Positions 36,175 to 44,843 of a DNA stretch of 64,000 nt are shown piece after piece. A program made the position numbers and the translations under genes. A model generated the notes under the pieces. The model saw only the letters and a list, made by a program, of their open reading frames with translations. It did no database searches and was not told the origin of the DNA. Within the stretch, counting starts at the first letter, position 1. Every line of letters starts with the position of its first letter. Source of the stretch: Nostoc sp. FACHB-892 (lineage in GTDB: Bacteria > Cyanobacteriota > Cyanobacteriia > Cyanobacteriales > Nostocaceae); assembly GCF_014698795.1 (NCBI RefSeq), contig NZ_JACJTR010000004.1, forward strand, positions 62,001-126,000. The letters run 5' to 3'.

Positions 36175-36374
36175 AGTTTTAAAGTTTATTTCCGAAGAAA
36201 CTCGGTTGGTGGGTGGGTAATTTTTAGTTTAGATTAACTCTCAGTAGATGTGCGTTGGATTTAAGATTTTTATCTAAAATCGTTCGACTGAGCGTAGCTG
36301 TACCACTTAGTGGAAGCAAACTACGCGTAGCGTTTTGCAGGAAAGTCCCAAATCTCAAATCCAAAATAAAATCT

Positions 36375-37307
36375 ATGCCAGACACCCAAATCTCTGCCAT
36401 TATCTGTACCCACAATCGAGATACCTATTTAGGGGCTGCAATTGATAGTCTTTTAGAGCAGGATTTTGCTGCTGACTTTGAAGTTGTGGTAGTTGATAAT
36501 GGATCTAGCGATCGCACTCGTGAGGTTGTAGAACAAAGGGTTCACAATCCGCGCCTGAAATATATATTTGAACCCACCATTGGTTTATCTGTCGCCCGTA
36601 ACACGGGTGCAAAAGTAGCGGGTGGTGATATTCTTGCTTATCTAGATGACGATGCCGTTGCAAGCAAGGGCTGGCTACAAGTTTTATATTTTGCCTATTA
36701 CAATAATTCTAAACTAGCGATCGCAGGTGGCAAAGTCACTCTCATCTGGCCCGAAGGAATCCAGCAACCACGGTGGTTATCTCCAGGGCTAGCTGCAAAT
36801 CTGGGTGCATACGATTTGGGTGACAATATCATCTACATCGAGCAACCTGGCTTAACACCCAGAGGCTTAAATTACTCCATCCGCCGCAGTTTCCTAGAAG
36901 AAATTGGCGGTTTTGATCCTCATCTCGGTCGAGTCGGCAAAAATCTACTATCAAATGAAGAACTGCAAATGACCGAATTTGCCCTACAGCGTGGTTGGCA
37001 AGTCGCTTATCTTCCCGAAGCGCTGGTTGCTCACAATGTTGCTCCAGAACGCCTCCAACGCTCTTGGTTTTTAAACCGAGGCTGGTGGCAGGGTATCAGT
37101 GAATGCTATCGAGAACAACTCGCTGGTAAAGCTGGGATTGCTCAATTGCAGCGAGGTAGCGAACGGTTTGCGCGGGGCTTATATAAAGCATTGCAATATT
37201 TCTCTGATCCAGCAGAACGGTTTGATAAACTTGTCTATGCTTACGGTCAAATTGGTTACTTAAATGCTGCTATTCAAGGACTTTTATCTACATCAAATAA
37301 GAAATAA
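36375..37307 (+). CDS. glycosyltransferase family 2
   Basis: A 310-residue GT-A enzyme. ISAIICTHNRDTYLGAAIDS, VVVVDNGSSDRT and the metal-binding DILAYLDDDAVASKGW are standard GT2 motifs; an ED-like base is in SNEELQMTEFALQRGW. The ATG at 36375 is chosen because the frame upstream to 36255 is built from a repeat-like GAGCGTAGCTGTACCACTT stretch and is not conserved in type. It heads a three-gene polysaccharide set. Confidence 0.87.
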   Translation: MPDTQISAIICTHNRDTYLGAAIDSLLEQDFAADFEVVVVDNGSSDRTREVVEQRVHNPRLKYIFEPTIGLSVARNTGAKVAGGDILAYLDDDAVASKGWLQVLYFAYYNNSKLAIAGGKVTLIWPEGIQQPRWLSPGLAANLGAYDLGDNIIYIEQPGLTPRGLNYSIRRSFLEEIGGFDPHLGRVGKNLLSNEELQMTEFALQRGWQVAYLPEALVAHNVAPERLQRSWFLNRGWWQGISECYREQLAGKAGIAQLQRGSERFARGLYKALQYFSDPAERFDKLVYAYGQIGYLNAAIQGLLSTSNKK

Positions 37308-37331
37308 ACAATAATATAATTTATACTTAAT

Positions 37332-38285
37332 ATGTCATCTAAAATACCAGTTTCTGTATTAATTCCAGCAAAAAACGAACAAGCAAACTTGCCAGCCTGC
37401 CTCGCTAGCCTCAGCAGAGCAGATGAAATATTTGTAGTAGATTCTCAAAGTACCGATAACAGCATTGAAATTGCTAAAAGTCACGGTGTAAATATCGTCC
37501 AATTCAACTTTAATGGACGTTGGCCGAAAAAGAAAAATTGGTCTTTAGATAATCTACCTTTTCGTAATGAATGGGTGCTAATTGTAGATTGCGATGAGCG
37601 CATCACCCCCGAACTTTGGGAAGAAATTGATCAAGCAATTCAAAATGCTGAATATACAGGTTATTACCTCAACCGCCGGGTATTTTTCTTAGGAAAATGG
37701 ATTCGTTATGGTGGGAAATATCCCGATTGGAATCTACGTTTATTTCAACATAAAAAAGGTCGCTACGAAAACCTAAATACAGAAGATATTCCTAATACTG
37801 GTGATAACGAAGTTCACGAGCATGTGATTTTACAGGGCAAAGTTGGGTATCTCAAAAATGATATGCTCCATGAAGACTTCCGCGATCTTTACCATTGGTT
37901 AGAACGGCACAATCGCTATTCCAACTGGGAAGCCAGTGTTTATTTTAATATTCTCACAGGGAAAGATGATAGCGGCACTATCGGCGCGAATCTATTTGGT
38001 GATGCAGTCCAACGCAAGCGCTTTTTGAAAAAAGTGTGGGTACACCTGCCATTTAAACCCATGTTACGGTTTATTTTATTTTATATTATTCAACGCGGTT
38101 TTCTGGATGGTAAAGCCGGATATATCTATGCACGCTTGCTAAGTCAATATGAATATCAAATTGGCGTTAAACTCTACGAATTACGTAACTGTGGTGGTCA
38201 CTTAAATACTGCAACTACCCCGAAGGAAGCAGGGAAGCAAGAAACCAGTGAAGCAGAGGGAAACCTATTGACCATTGACTCATGA
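37332..38285 (+). CDS. glycosyltransferase family 2 (WaaE-like)
   Basis: A 317-residue GT2 protein of the WaaE/KdtX type: VSVLIPAKNEQANLPACLAS, IFVVDSQSTDNSIEIA, and the WVLIVDCDERITPELWEEI metal site, then GKWIRYGGKYPDWNLRLFQH, a signature of this subgroup. Subgroup members add hexoses to lipopolysaccharide core or exopolysaccharide. The gap to the preceding gene is 24 bp and the C-terminal 25 residues are Glu/Thr rich. Confidence 0.85.
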   Translation: MSSKIPVSVLIPAKNEQANLPACLASLSRADEIFVVDSQSTDNSIEIAKSHGVNIVQFNFNGRWPKKKNWSLDNLPFRNEWVLIVDCDERITPELWEEIDQAIQNAEYTGYYLNRRVFFLGKWIRYGGKYPDWNLRLFQHKKGRYENLNTEDIPNTGDNEVHEHVILQGKVGYLKNDMLHEDFRDLYHWLERHNRYSNWEASVYFNILTGKDDSGTIGANLFGDAVQRKRFLKKVWVHLPFKPMLRFILFYIIQRGFLDGKAGYIYARLLSQYEYQIGVKLYELRNCGGHLNTATTPKEAGKQETSEAEGNLLTIDS

Positions 38286-38330
38286 CAAATGACAAATGAC
38301 AAATGACAAATGACAAATGACCAATGACCA
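38282..38330. repeat. ATGACAA heptad array spanning two gene boundaries
   Basis: Seven ATGACAA/ATGACCA units follow directly after the upstream stop region and include the next gene's start codon at 38317. Each unit provides an ATG, in a different frame in turn, so the repeat number could alter initiation. Confidence 0.75.
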
Positions 38331-38898
38331 ACCTTTTGTAGATTTACGCAAATATGACCAATCTTGGTTTGATCGGGGGCGTCCAGCTTGGTATATTTTC
38401 TTATGGTGGCTTGTACAAGCGATCGCCTTTCCTCTAACTCCTCAACCGTTAAATAGTCTGCGTTGTGCTTTGCTACGACTATTTGGCGCTCATATTGGTA
38501 AAGGAGTATTAATTCGACCCACTGCCCGCTTTACCTACCCTTGGAAAGTTACCATTGGCAACTACAGTTGGATTGGAGATGACGTAGTTTTATATAGCCT
38601 TGATCAGATTCGTATCGGTGAACACTGCGTAATTTCCCAAAAAAGTTATCTGTGTACTGGTAGTCATGATATCCAAGACCCTGCCTTTGGATTGAAAACA
38701 GCTAGTATCACAATTGACAATGGTGCATGGGTAGCAGCAGATTGTTTCGTTGGGCCGGGAGTCCAAATCGGGGCTAATGCTGTAATTGGCGCTCGTAGTA
38801 ATGTTTTAACTAATATGCCTTCTGGCCAAGTTTGTTGGGGAAGTCCCTGTCGTCCCAAGACGGTTAGGATAAAACCTGATCCCTCCGTAAGCCCGTGA
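38317..38898 (+). CDS. WcaF-type hexapeptide acetyltransferase
   Basis: A 193-residue left-handed beta-helix acetyltransferase of the WcaF/putative colanic acid group. RRYDQSWFDRG-like N-terminus (LRKYDQSWFDRGRP), a membrane-proximal helix, and hexapeptide repeats IGKGVLIRPTARFTYPWKVT and IGEHCVISQKSYLCTGSHDI, ending with GANAVIGARSNVLTNMPSGQ. The probable role is O-acetylation of an exopolysaccharide repeat unit made with the two preceding GT2 proteins. Confidence 0.87.
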   Translation: MTNDQPFVDLRKYDQSWFDRGRPAWYIFLWWLVQAIAFPLTPQPLNSLRCALLRLFGAHIGKGVLIRPTARFTYPWKVTIGNYSWIGDDVVLYSLDQIRIGEHCVISQKSYLCTGSHDIQDPAFGLKTASITIDNGAWVAADCFVGPGVQIGANAVIGARSNVLTNMPSGQVCWGSPCRPKTVRIKPDPSVSP

Positions 38899-39350
38899 TT
38901 TTATAGATAAATGTTAGGTAGCACAGTTAGTTGTTCTACCTGACATTTACCTAAATATTTATTTGTTTTTGCGAAGAGAATAAAAGTGCGATCGCTAAAA
39001 TATTAATGCACATTTAGCTAAAAATCTGAAATTCAGTAAATCGCAAAGTTTTTCAAAGGCGATCGCTAACTCATAACCTAAATCATAGTTAAGTAGCAAA
39101 AATAACTATTAATATTCTATAATTTTATTGAATATATGCTAATCTTTGGTAAAAGTATCAAAGTGCTTTTGTCCAAGCCCTACACCCCAAGCCACTTGTT
39201 AATAAATTTACAGATAGTGATTAATACAAAATTAAAGTTAGTCATTAGTCTATTAGTTATTCTCCCCCTACCCTATGCTCTGTTTGGTCAAGCAAAATGG
39301 TAAGCAGCAATGGTAATATATTTTTACGGCTGCTCTAATCCTTGCTATTG
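38899..39350. other. gene-free AT-rich stretch
   Basis: About 450 bp with two GCGATCGC-type sites (near 38990 and 39060) and no frame of protein character. No terminator or promoter was recognised. Confidence 0.5.
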
Positions 39351-39827
39351 ATGAACAAACTATTGGATGAAACGCTGTCAATCAAAATTGCTGAAGACAT
39401 AAACAGCAAAGCTAGCACTCCGTTTGATAATGCTTACAAAGCAGCATTATCCACTGAGGGAGCTAGATATATTCAGGGATTTTTAGCTTTTGCGGGGAAA
39501 CCATACAGACCGATTGAACACAGTTGGATTGAGATTGGCGACGCCTCCGATGTCCGCATTATCGATCCCACATTACCGCACCTAAATAAAAATCCCCAAG
39601 AACTCTGGTATTTTGCAGCACAAAGGCTGACTGTTAAAAAACTGAAAGCCATCATTGAAGAATCCAAAGAAGATTATCCAGAAGATGATCCATTACCAGT
39701 CTATGGTGATCCACCTTATGAATACTACGGTGATGTGATGTTGGGTGGTCAAGATTACTTGGCAGCATATCAAGCCGCAGAGGCTAAATGTAGAGAAATC
39801 AGCGAACTTAACCCTGAGAGTAACTAA
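39351..39827 (+). CDS. uncharacterised protein with HSW/DPTL motifs
   Basis: A 158-residue soluble, acidic protein from the ATG at 39351 (MNKLLDETLSIKIAEDINSK). The central GARYIQGFLAFAGKPYRPI, EHSWIEIG and RIIDPTL order recalls transglutaminase or papain-like folds, in which His and Asp follow a catalytic Cys, but no Cys is seen before the His, so activity is not expected from sequence. The tail is acidic (EDYPEDDPLPVYGDPPYEYY). It is not recognised further. Confidence 0.5.
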   Translation: MNKLLDETLSIKIAEDINSKASTPFDNAYKAALSTEGARYIQGFLAFAGKPYRPIEHSWIEIGDASDVRIIDPTLPHLNKNPQELWYFAAQRLTVKKLKAIIEESKEDYPEDDPLPVYGDPPYEYYGDVMLGGQDYLAAYQAAEAKCREISELNPESN

Positions 39828-39828
39828 G

Positions 39829-39882
39829 TAATTCGTAATTCGTAATTCGTAATTCGTAATTTAGAATTACGAATCATGAATT
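39829..39882. repeat. TAATTCG tandem repeat with inverted tail
   Basis: Four TAATTCG units are followed by their complement (GAATTACGAATCATGAATT), giving a hairpin between the converging genes at 39827 and 39885. Confidence 0.65.
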
Positions 39883-39884
39883 AT

Positions 39885-40283
39885 TTAATATGATTTGCCA
39901 TCGCTGCCAAAGTATTCCCTATAGCTGCAAATTTTGTCTCCACGCACATCAAAAGAAACTGCTACCCGATTTTTGTAAGGCTGTCCGAATAAAAGTCCCT
40001 CATCCCGAAACTCAAAGACAGCTGTTGTTTCATTACTAGTAACACGGTCTAGACTAGTCAGGTTCAAACCAGGATTGAAGGATTCAGAAACGTACTCGAA
40101 AAATTCTCTAGCTCGCTCTTTTCCCACATTTAAACCGTGGAATTTACCCATTGGAAACCAAAGGGTAAAATCTTCTGTGAGCATATTTAATAATGGTTCC
40201 CACTCTCCTGTCGCCAAACCATGCGTCAGGTTCTCAAATGCCTGCCGAGCAACTTTTAGAGTATTTTCTGAATCTTGTGTCAT
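39885..40283 (-). CDS. NTF2-like (SnoaL/ketosteroid isomerase-type) protein
   Basis: A 132-residue cone-shaped alpha+beta fold protein: helices RQAFENLTHGLATGEWEPLL, the strand EDFTLWFPMGKFHGLNVGK and later AVFEFRDEGLLFGQ and VSFDVRGDKICSYREYF. Such proteins are isomerases, dehydratases or lyases, or binding proteins. No catalytic residue can be assigned. It ends the minus-strand set 42238-39885 of hydroxylase, reductase and NTF2-like protein. Confidence 0.75.
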   Translation of the reverse strand: MTQDSENTLKVARQAFENLTHGLATGEWEPLLNMLTEDFTLWFPMGKFHGLNVGKERAREFFEYVSESFNPGLNLTSLDRVTSNETTAVFEFRDEGLLFGQPYKNRVAVSFDVRGDKICSYREYFGSDGKSY

Positions 40284-40321
40284 TCTTACCCCTGACTAGA
40301 TATAGATTAATACCGTGTTAC

Positions 40322-41329
40322 TTAAAACCTGACAACTACTTTGCCACAATTCTGACCACTGAGGAGATATTCTACAGCGTTGGGTATAGATTCTATGCCT
40401 TGAAACTGTTTTGGGTCAACGGCAACTTTGAGTTTGTCTGTGTAAAAGAGGTTTAAGAGGCGATCGCGTCCCTCTGCCATATACTCCTTATAATGAGGCA
40501 TAAGAAAGCCTCTAACAGAAGCGGCTTTCCAAAATAGCTGGTGATAAATGCGTGGTTGTGTAATCTGTTCCAACTCTTTTGCGTATTCGGAGATAAAACC
40601 AACTACTACTAAGCGTCCCCGCACTGCCAAGTTATCAACGCAAGTATCAAATACTGCTTTACCTACACATTCAAAAATTAAATTAATGCCATTGGGGTAT
40701 TCTTGCTTGAGGACTTGATTGAGATTTTCTGTGCGATAGTTGATAATGCGATCGCACCCTAATTCCCTTAGTAAATCTGCCTTCGCTTCAGAACTACAAG
40801 TACCAATGACATGATTACCAGCTAGCTTTGCCAATTGCACCGCAATATGACCAGTTCCCCCTGCTGCTGCTGTTACTAAAACCACTTCATTACTTTTCAT
40901 CTCCCCCACTTGTTCTAATGCAACCAAAGCTGAGATACCTGTAGGCATTAGTGTTAGCAACTCTGGTGTCGCTTCCTGTGCCTTCACCGCTAAGTTTGCA
41001 TCAATAAGCTGATATTCTCGATAACCACCACCACGCGCTGTAGTTATGACAGCATCACCTATTTGAAAATTTTTAACATTTTCACCCATAGCGACAACTT
41101 TTCCCACCGCTTCCACGCCTAAATCAAAGGGAGGAATTAAGTTAACATAGGGAACATCACCACGGCAAAGCAAGGTGTCAAAGCCACCATTAACGCCAGC
41201 AAACTTGTTTTGAATTAAAAGTTCATTAGCAGTAGGTTGGGTAAAAGGAATTTCGACGATTTCAACAGCAGATTTAAAATCTTGATTAAGTTGCTTTGCT
41301 ATTAACTTTTTGTAACTTTTTACATTCAT
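40322..41329 (-). CDS. medium-chain reductase (zinc-free, PTGR3/ZADH2-like)
   Basis: A 335-residue MDR-superfamily protein. The ATG at 41327-41329 (MNVKSYKKLIAKQLNQDFKS) is preferred to an upstream frame extension of 32 residues. IPPFDLGVEAVGKVVAMGEN, the NADPH motif VLVTAAAGGTGHIAVQLAKL and GCDRIINYRTENL fit quinone/enone reductases; the structural-zinc cysteines are absent. Likely reduces an activated double bond or ketone. Followed by the NTF2-like gene. Confidence 0.85.
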   Translation of the reverse strand: MNVKSYKKLIAKQLNQDFKSAVEIVEIPFTQPTANELLIQNKFAGVNGGFDTLLCRGDVPYVNLIPPFDLGVEAVGKVVAMGENVKNFQIGDAVITTARGGGYREYQLIDANLAVKAQEATPELLTLMPTGISALVALEQVGEMKSNEVVLVTAAAGGTGHIAVQLAKLAGNHVIGTCSSEAKADLLRELGCDRIINYRTENLNQVLKQEYPNGINLIFECVGKAVFDTCVDNLAVRGRLVVVGFISEYAKELEQITQPRIYHQLFWKAASVRGFLMPHYKEYMAEGRDRLLNLFYTDKLKVAVDPKQFQGIESIPNAVEYLLSGQNCGKVVVRF

Positions 41330-41437
41330 TGATATAAGTAAATTGGCGCAAACATTTAAAGCTACGTTGAGAATTTCAAATGTAGGGTGCGTTATGCTTT
41401 CAGTTAACGCACCATCAACAATCAAAAGTGCATTATA

Positions 41438-42238
41438 CTAAGCTTTTAAGGCTTTATTCCACTCCAATTGATGAGCTAAACCATATTTGATAAAATCTTC
41501 TTCTTTAGCTTTGTCGCTTTTACCAAAAACGCCTAAGCTATAAGGATTATCTTGCATACGTTGTGTAACTTGTTCTTTTTCAAATCGGATAACTTCATCT
41601 CTAGGTTTATCGGGTTTAAAAAAGTCTACAACCAAAACAGTTCTATCATAATTGGTGTAATTATGCGGACAGTGTGGATAGCTATGATCCAAAACCATGA
41701 ATTTTCCTTCATGCCAATAAAGTTGATCGTGGCATATTTTCATAGCCACATCCCCCTCTGGCACGATTAATCCTAGATACCCACGATTCATGTGAGGATT
41801 ATAGTTCACATGTAGCTTGATATCCAAGCCAGGATGGAATGTACCATAATACACGTTTCTGATAATCCCATCATCAAGATAGTTTACTGTTTCTATAACT
41901 TTCGCCAAGTTTGGGAAATATTTCTCTCTTAATGCAAGTGCTTTTTGTGATGCAGCATCTGATCCATAATCAGGATATTGTATTTGATGCGCCTGAATAT
42001 ATTTTTCAATAAACAAACCTTGAAATAAAATACCAAAAGCACTATATTTTGCATCACCTTTGGTTTTAATCGTTTCACTTTTAGGCCCCAGAATATCGTA
42101 AGTGAGTTTTAACTCCTCATGAGATGCATTATTGATAAAGCTCGTAAACTCATCTCTAATCACTTGCCAGCTATCTTGAAAACTTTTGAGAAAAGTAAAT
42201 TGCTTTGGGTCTATATGATACTCATTAAAATTTTCCAT
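41438..42238 (-). CDS. aspartyl/asparaginyl beta-hydroxylase-like oxygenase
   Basis: A 266-residue 2-oxoglutarate/Fe(II) dioxygenase-like protein. The iron ligands and substrate motif are visible: GLDIKLHVNYNPHMNRGYLG, KICHDQLYWHEGKFMVLDHS and YPHCPHNYTNYDRTVLVVDF, with the second His and Arg. The ATG at 42236-42238 follows AGGAGA, a better site than the upstream frame start. It is divergent from the amidohydrolase gene with a 250-bp promoter region between. Substrate is unknown. Confidence 0.75.
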   Translation of the reverse strand: MENFNEYHIDPKQFTFLKSFQDSWQVIRDEFTSFINNASHEELKLTYDILGPKSETIKTKGDAKYSAFGILFQGLFIEKYIQAHQIQYPDYGSDAASQKALALREKYFPNLAKVIETVNYLDDGIIRNVYYGTFHPGLDIKLHVNYNPHMNRGYLGLIVPEGDVAMKICHDQLYWHEGKFMVLDHSYPHCPHNYTNYDRTVLVVDFFKPDKPRDEVIRFEKEQVTQRMQDNPYSLGVFGKSDKAKEEDFIKYGLAHQLEWNKALKA

Positions 42239-42487
42239 TGTCTTTTCTCCTGAAGATGAACTCATAAAAAACCGTTATATAATGATGGAATTTGGTCTGC
42301 GTCCCGATTCGATGTTGAAATTCCTGACTAAACTAAGGCACTCATTTATCAGTAGCTAAAAAACAAGTGTCCAGAGTTCTGTATCTGAACTTGTACAATG
42401 ATTCAATGGAATAATATCATCTGTGTTGATATCCTTTTTGAACATTAAAATTTTAGGTTATGTACTCATTTTAGTAGGAGGTCTACT

Positions 42488-43963
42488 GTGTCTGAAACTC
42501 CTGTATTAGATCAAATTATCAAAAATGTGCGGGTAGTTCGTCCCCATCAGGATGCAATCGAACTACTTGATTTAGGCATTAAGAATGGAAAATTTGCTCA
42601 GATTGCCCCTAATATTAACCCAGACACAGGTAAAGAGGTATTTGATGGCAAAAACCTGCTAGCCTTTCCTGGAGTCGTAGATGCCCATATGCACATAGGT
42701 ATCTACCAACCTCTCGACAAAGATGCTGTAACTGAAACCAAAGCAGCCGCAATGGGAGGCGTGACTACTAGCTTAAATTACATCCGTACAGGGCAGTATT
42801 ATCTTAACAAAGGCGGCTCCTACCGCGATTTTTTTCCAGAGGTGTTGGCGTTATCCACAGGTAATTTTTTTATAGATTACAGCTATCACATTGCACCTAT
42901 AGCTAGCCAGCATATTGACGAAATACCTTTATTGTTTGAAGAACACGGTGTCTCTTCGTTTAAAATCTTCATGTTTTATGGCGGCTATGGTTTGCATGGT
43001 TTGTCAGACCAGCAGAACCTTTTTTTGATGATTAATAAAGAGGAACGATACGACTTTGCCCATTTTGAATTTATTATGCGTGGTCTAACTCGCTTGATGG
43101 AAGCACATCCAGAAGCGCGAGATACTATCAGCTTGAGTTTGCATTGCGAAGTTGCAGAAATTCTCAACGCCTACACCAAAATAGTTGAAAACGATTCTAG
43201 TCTTAGTGGATTACACGCTTACAGTGCAGCACGCCCTCCTCATTCCGAAGGTTTAGCAATTTGCATTGCTTCTTATTTGGCGCATGAGACTAACTGTGCA
43301 AATATCAATTTGTTGCACCTGAGTTCGCGTAAAGCAATGGAAGCGGCTTTGACTATGCAAACTGCTTTTCCTCATATCAACTTTCGGCGAGAAGTTACTG
43401 TTGGACATTTGCTATTAGATGTTGATACCCCAACAGCTACTTGGGCAAAAGTCAACCCTCCTATTCGTCCCCGTGCCGATGTGGAATACTTATGGCAAGC
43501 AGTACTCAACAATCATGTAGATTGGATAGTTAGCGACCACGCTTGCTGTTCTGCTGAACAAAAAAGAAGTGCTAAAGACCCGAATAATATTTGGTTAGCA
43601 AAGTCTGGTTTCGGCGGTACAGAATATTTACTTTCTGGTGTATTTAGTGAAGGTAGCAAGCGGGGGATGTCTTACAACCAGATGGCTAAGTTACTATCTT
43701 GGAATCCATCACGGCGCTTTGGTTTGTTAGAAAAAGGTGATATTGCTATTGGTTATGATGCTGATTTGGTGTTAGTAAATCCAAATGAAAGCTTTGTGGT
43801 ACGTGCTACTGAGTCGCAGTCACAACAAGGTTATACACCTTTTGAAGGAGTGGAGTTAACTGGGAGGGTGAAAAGCACTTTTTTGCGTGGAAATTTGATT
43901 TACAACAATGGGCGGGTTTTAGGTTCACCCACTGGACGTTATTTGAAACGCTCACGCTCTTGA
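42488..43963 (+). CDS. D-hydantoinase/dihydropyrimidinase family amidohydrolase
   Basis: A 491-residue metal-dependent cyclic amidohydrolase. Metal ligands are complete: HMH in VVDAHMHIGIY, carboxylated Lys in GVSSFKIFMFYGGYG, His in SLSLHCEVAEIL, His in NLLHLSSRKAME and Asp in VDWIVSDHACCSAEQK. The GTG start (42488) follows a strong TAGGAGGT at 42474. Family members hydrolyse hydantoins, dihydropyrimidines or allantoin; no other pyrimidine or purine catabolic gene is nearby, so the natural substrate is open. Confidence 0.85.
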   Translation: MSETPVLDQIIKNVRVVRPHQDAIELLDLGIKNGKFAQIAPNINPDTGKEVFDGKNLLAFPGVVDAHMHIGIYQPLDKDAVTETKAAAMGGVTTSLNYIRTGQYYLNKGGSYRDFFPEVLALSTGNFFIDYSYHIAPIASQHIDEIPLLFEEHGVSSFKIFMFYGGYGLHGLSDQQNLFLMINKEERYDFAHFEFIMRGLTRLMEAHPEARDTISLSLHCEVAEILNAYTKIVENDSSLSGLHAYSAARPPHSEGLAICIASYLAHETNCANINLLHLSSRKAMEAALTMQTAFPHINFRREVTVGHLLLDVDTPTATWAKVNPPIRPRADVEYLWQAVLNNHVDWIVSDHACCSAEQKRSAKDPNNIWLAKSGFGGTEYLLSGVFSEGSKRGMSYNQMAKLLSWNPSRRFGLLEKGDIAIGYDADLVLVNPNESFVVRATESQSQQGYTPFEGVELTGRVKSTFLRGNLIYNNGRVLGSPTGRYLKRSRS

Positions 43964-44030
43964 ATAACTCTCTTTAAATAAAGTATTTGTTGGTTTAAAT
44001 TAGAGATAAGATTACTTAATCTTTTTGTAT

Positions 44031-44804
44031 CTATTTATTCCAATCCCAAGGATAATATGTATGCAATGGAGGTTCCCAGGCATGGTAAGAAATATGAGGA
44101 TTGCCTCCCCGTACTAAAGCAAAATACCCGGTTTCTGTGTATGCTGGGGCGTGCGAAATCAATGGCGGTCGCCAAAAGTAACAACCTGGAGTCATTTGAC
44201 CAGCTTGCGTTGTGAGACTGCCTTGGAGGACAAATTCTTCTTCAGGAATGGGATGATACTCTGCAAAAGGTTCGACAAATTGTGGCAAACACCCCAAAAG
44301 CCAAGTGCTTCTTCCACCCTCTGACCCCTTGCGTAAAGTCTTTCTCATTGCTCCTGGAGGAAAGCCAGGGGTGATAGTAGCAGTCCAAGGAATCAGTTCT
44401 GAACTTAACGAAGGTATATATAATTCTCTTTTTGCTCCTGGTTCATCTTTCAAAGCTTTTGTAAAGCTGGGATGGCGCTCAGGCATCCACAAAGCTATAG
44501 TATTTTCGCTGGTATTCCATGCTTCAATACAAACGCCTTCAGGAATAAAGGCATAAGTGTAACGTCCGAGGCGAAGTTGCCCAATTCGTATTTCTCCACT
44601 GAGAACAAAGATTTCTGCATTACAGTTGAAATAACCTGAATCACTCTCCCAGTTTTGTGTCCACTCAATTAATTCTGTGGACGCACCAGTTTCAGTATCA
44701 AAACTCAAAATACGTGTCAGTCCACCTTTCAGTAAACCATCTACAAACCAAGCTTTTTGGATGACATCTGCTGATTGTATAAACTCAATATGATTTCTTC
44801 CCAT
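44031..44804 (-). CDS. two-domain cupin-like protein
   Basis: A 257-residue protein with two repeated beta-barrel halves. The first half has NCNAEIFVLSGEIRIGQLRL and RYTYAFIPEGV; the second has HPIPEEEFVLQGSLTTQAGQ and GCYFWRPPLISHAPAYTETG with a His ligand. The layout resembles DUF4437/bicupin proteins. The metal and substrate are unknown. It is followed, reading the same way, by nothing closer than 67 bp and preceded by the alpha/beta hydrolase at 45659. Confidence 0.6.
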   Translation of the reverse strand: MGRNHIEFIQSADVIQKAWFVDGLLKGGLTRILSFDTETGASTELIEWTQNWESDSGYFNCNAEIFVLSGEIRIGQLRLGRYTYAFIPEGVCIEAWNTSENTIALWMPERHPSFTKALKDEPGAKRELYIPSLSSELIPWTATITPGFPPGAMRKTLRKGSEGGRSTWLLGCLPQFVEPFAEYHPIPEEEFVLQGSLTTQAGQMTPGCYFWRPPLISHAPAYTETGYFALVRGGNPHISYHAWEPPLHTYYPWDWNK

Positions 44805-44843
44805 AATGTTTTTGCCAAATACCTATCTAAAGTTTTAAATTCT

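Noticed and set aside
36255..36374. A 40-residue upstream extension of the GT2 gene
   Set aside because: It is made from repeat-like intergenic DNA with GCGTAGC words and precedes the conserved GT2 start at the ATG at 36375.
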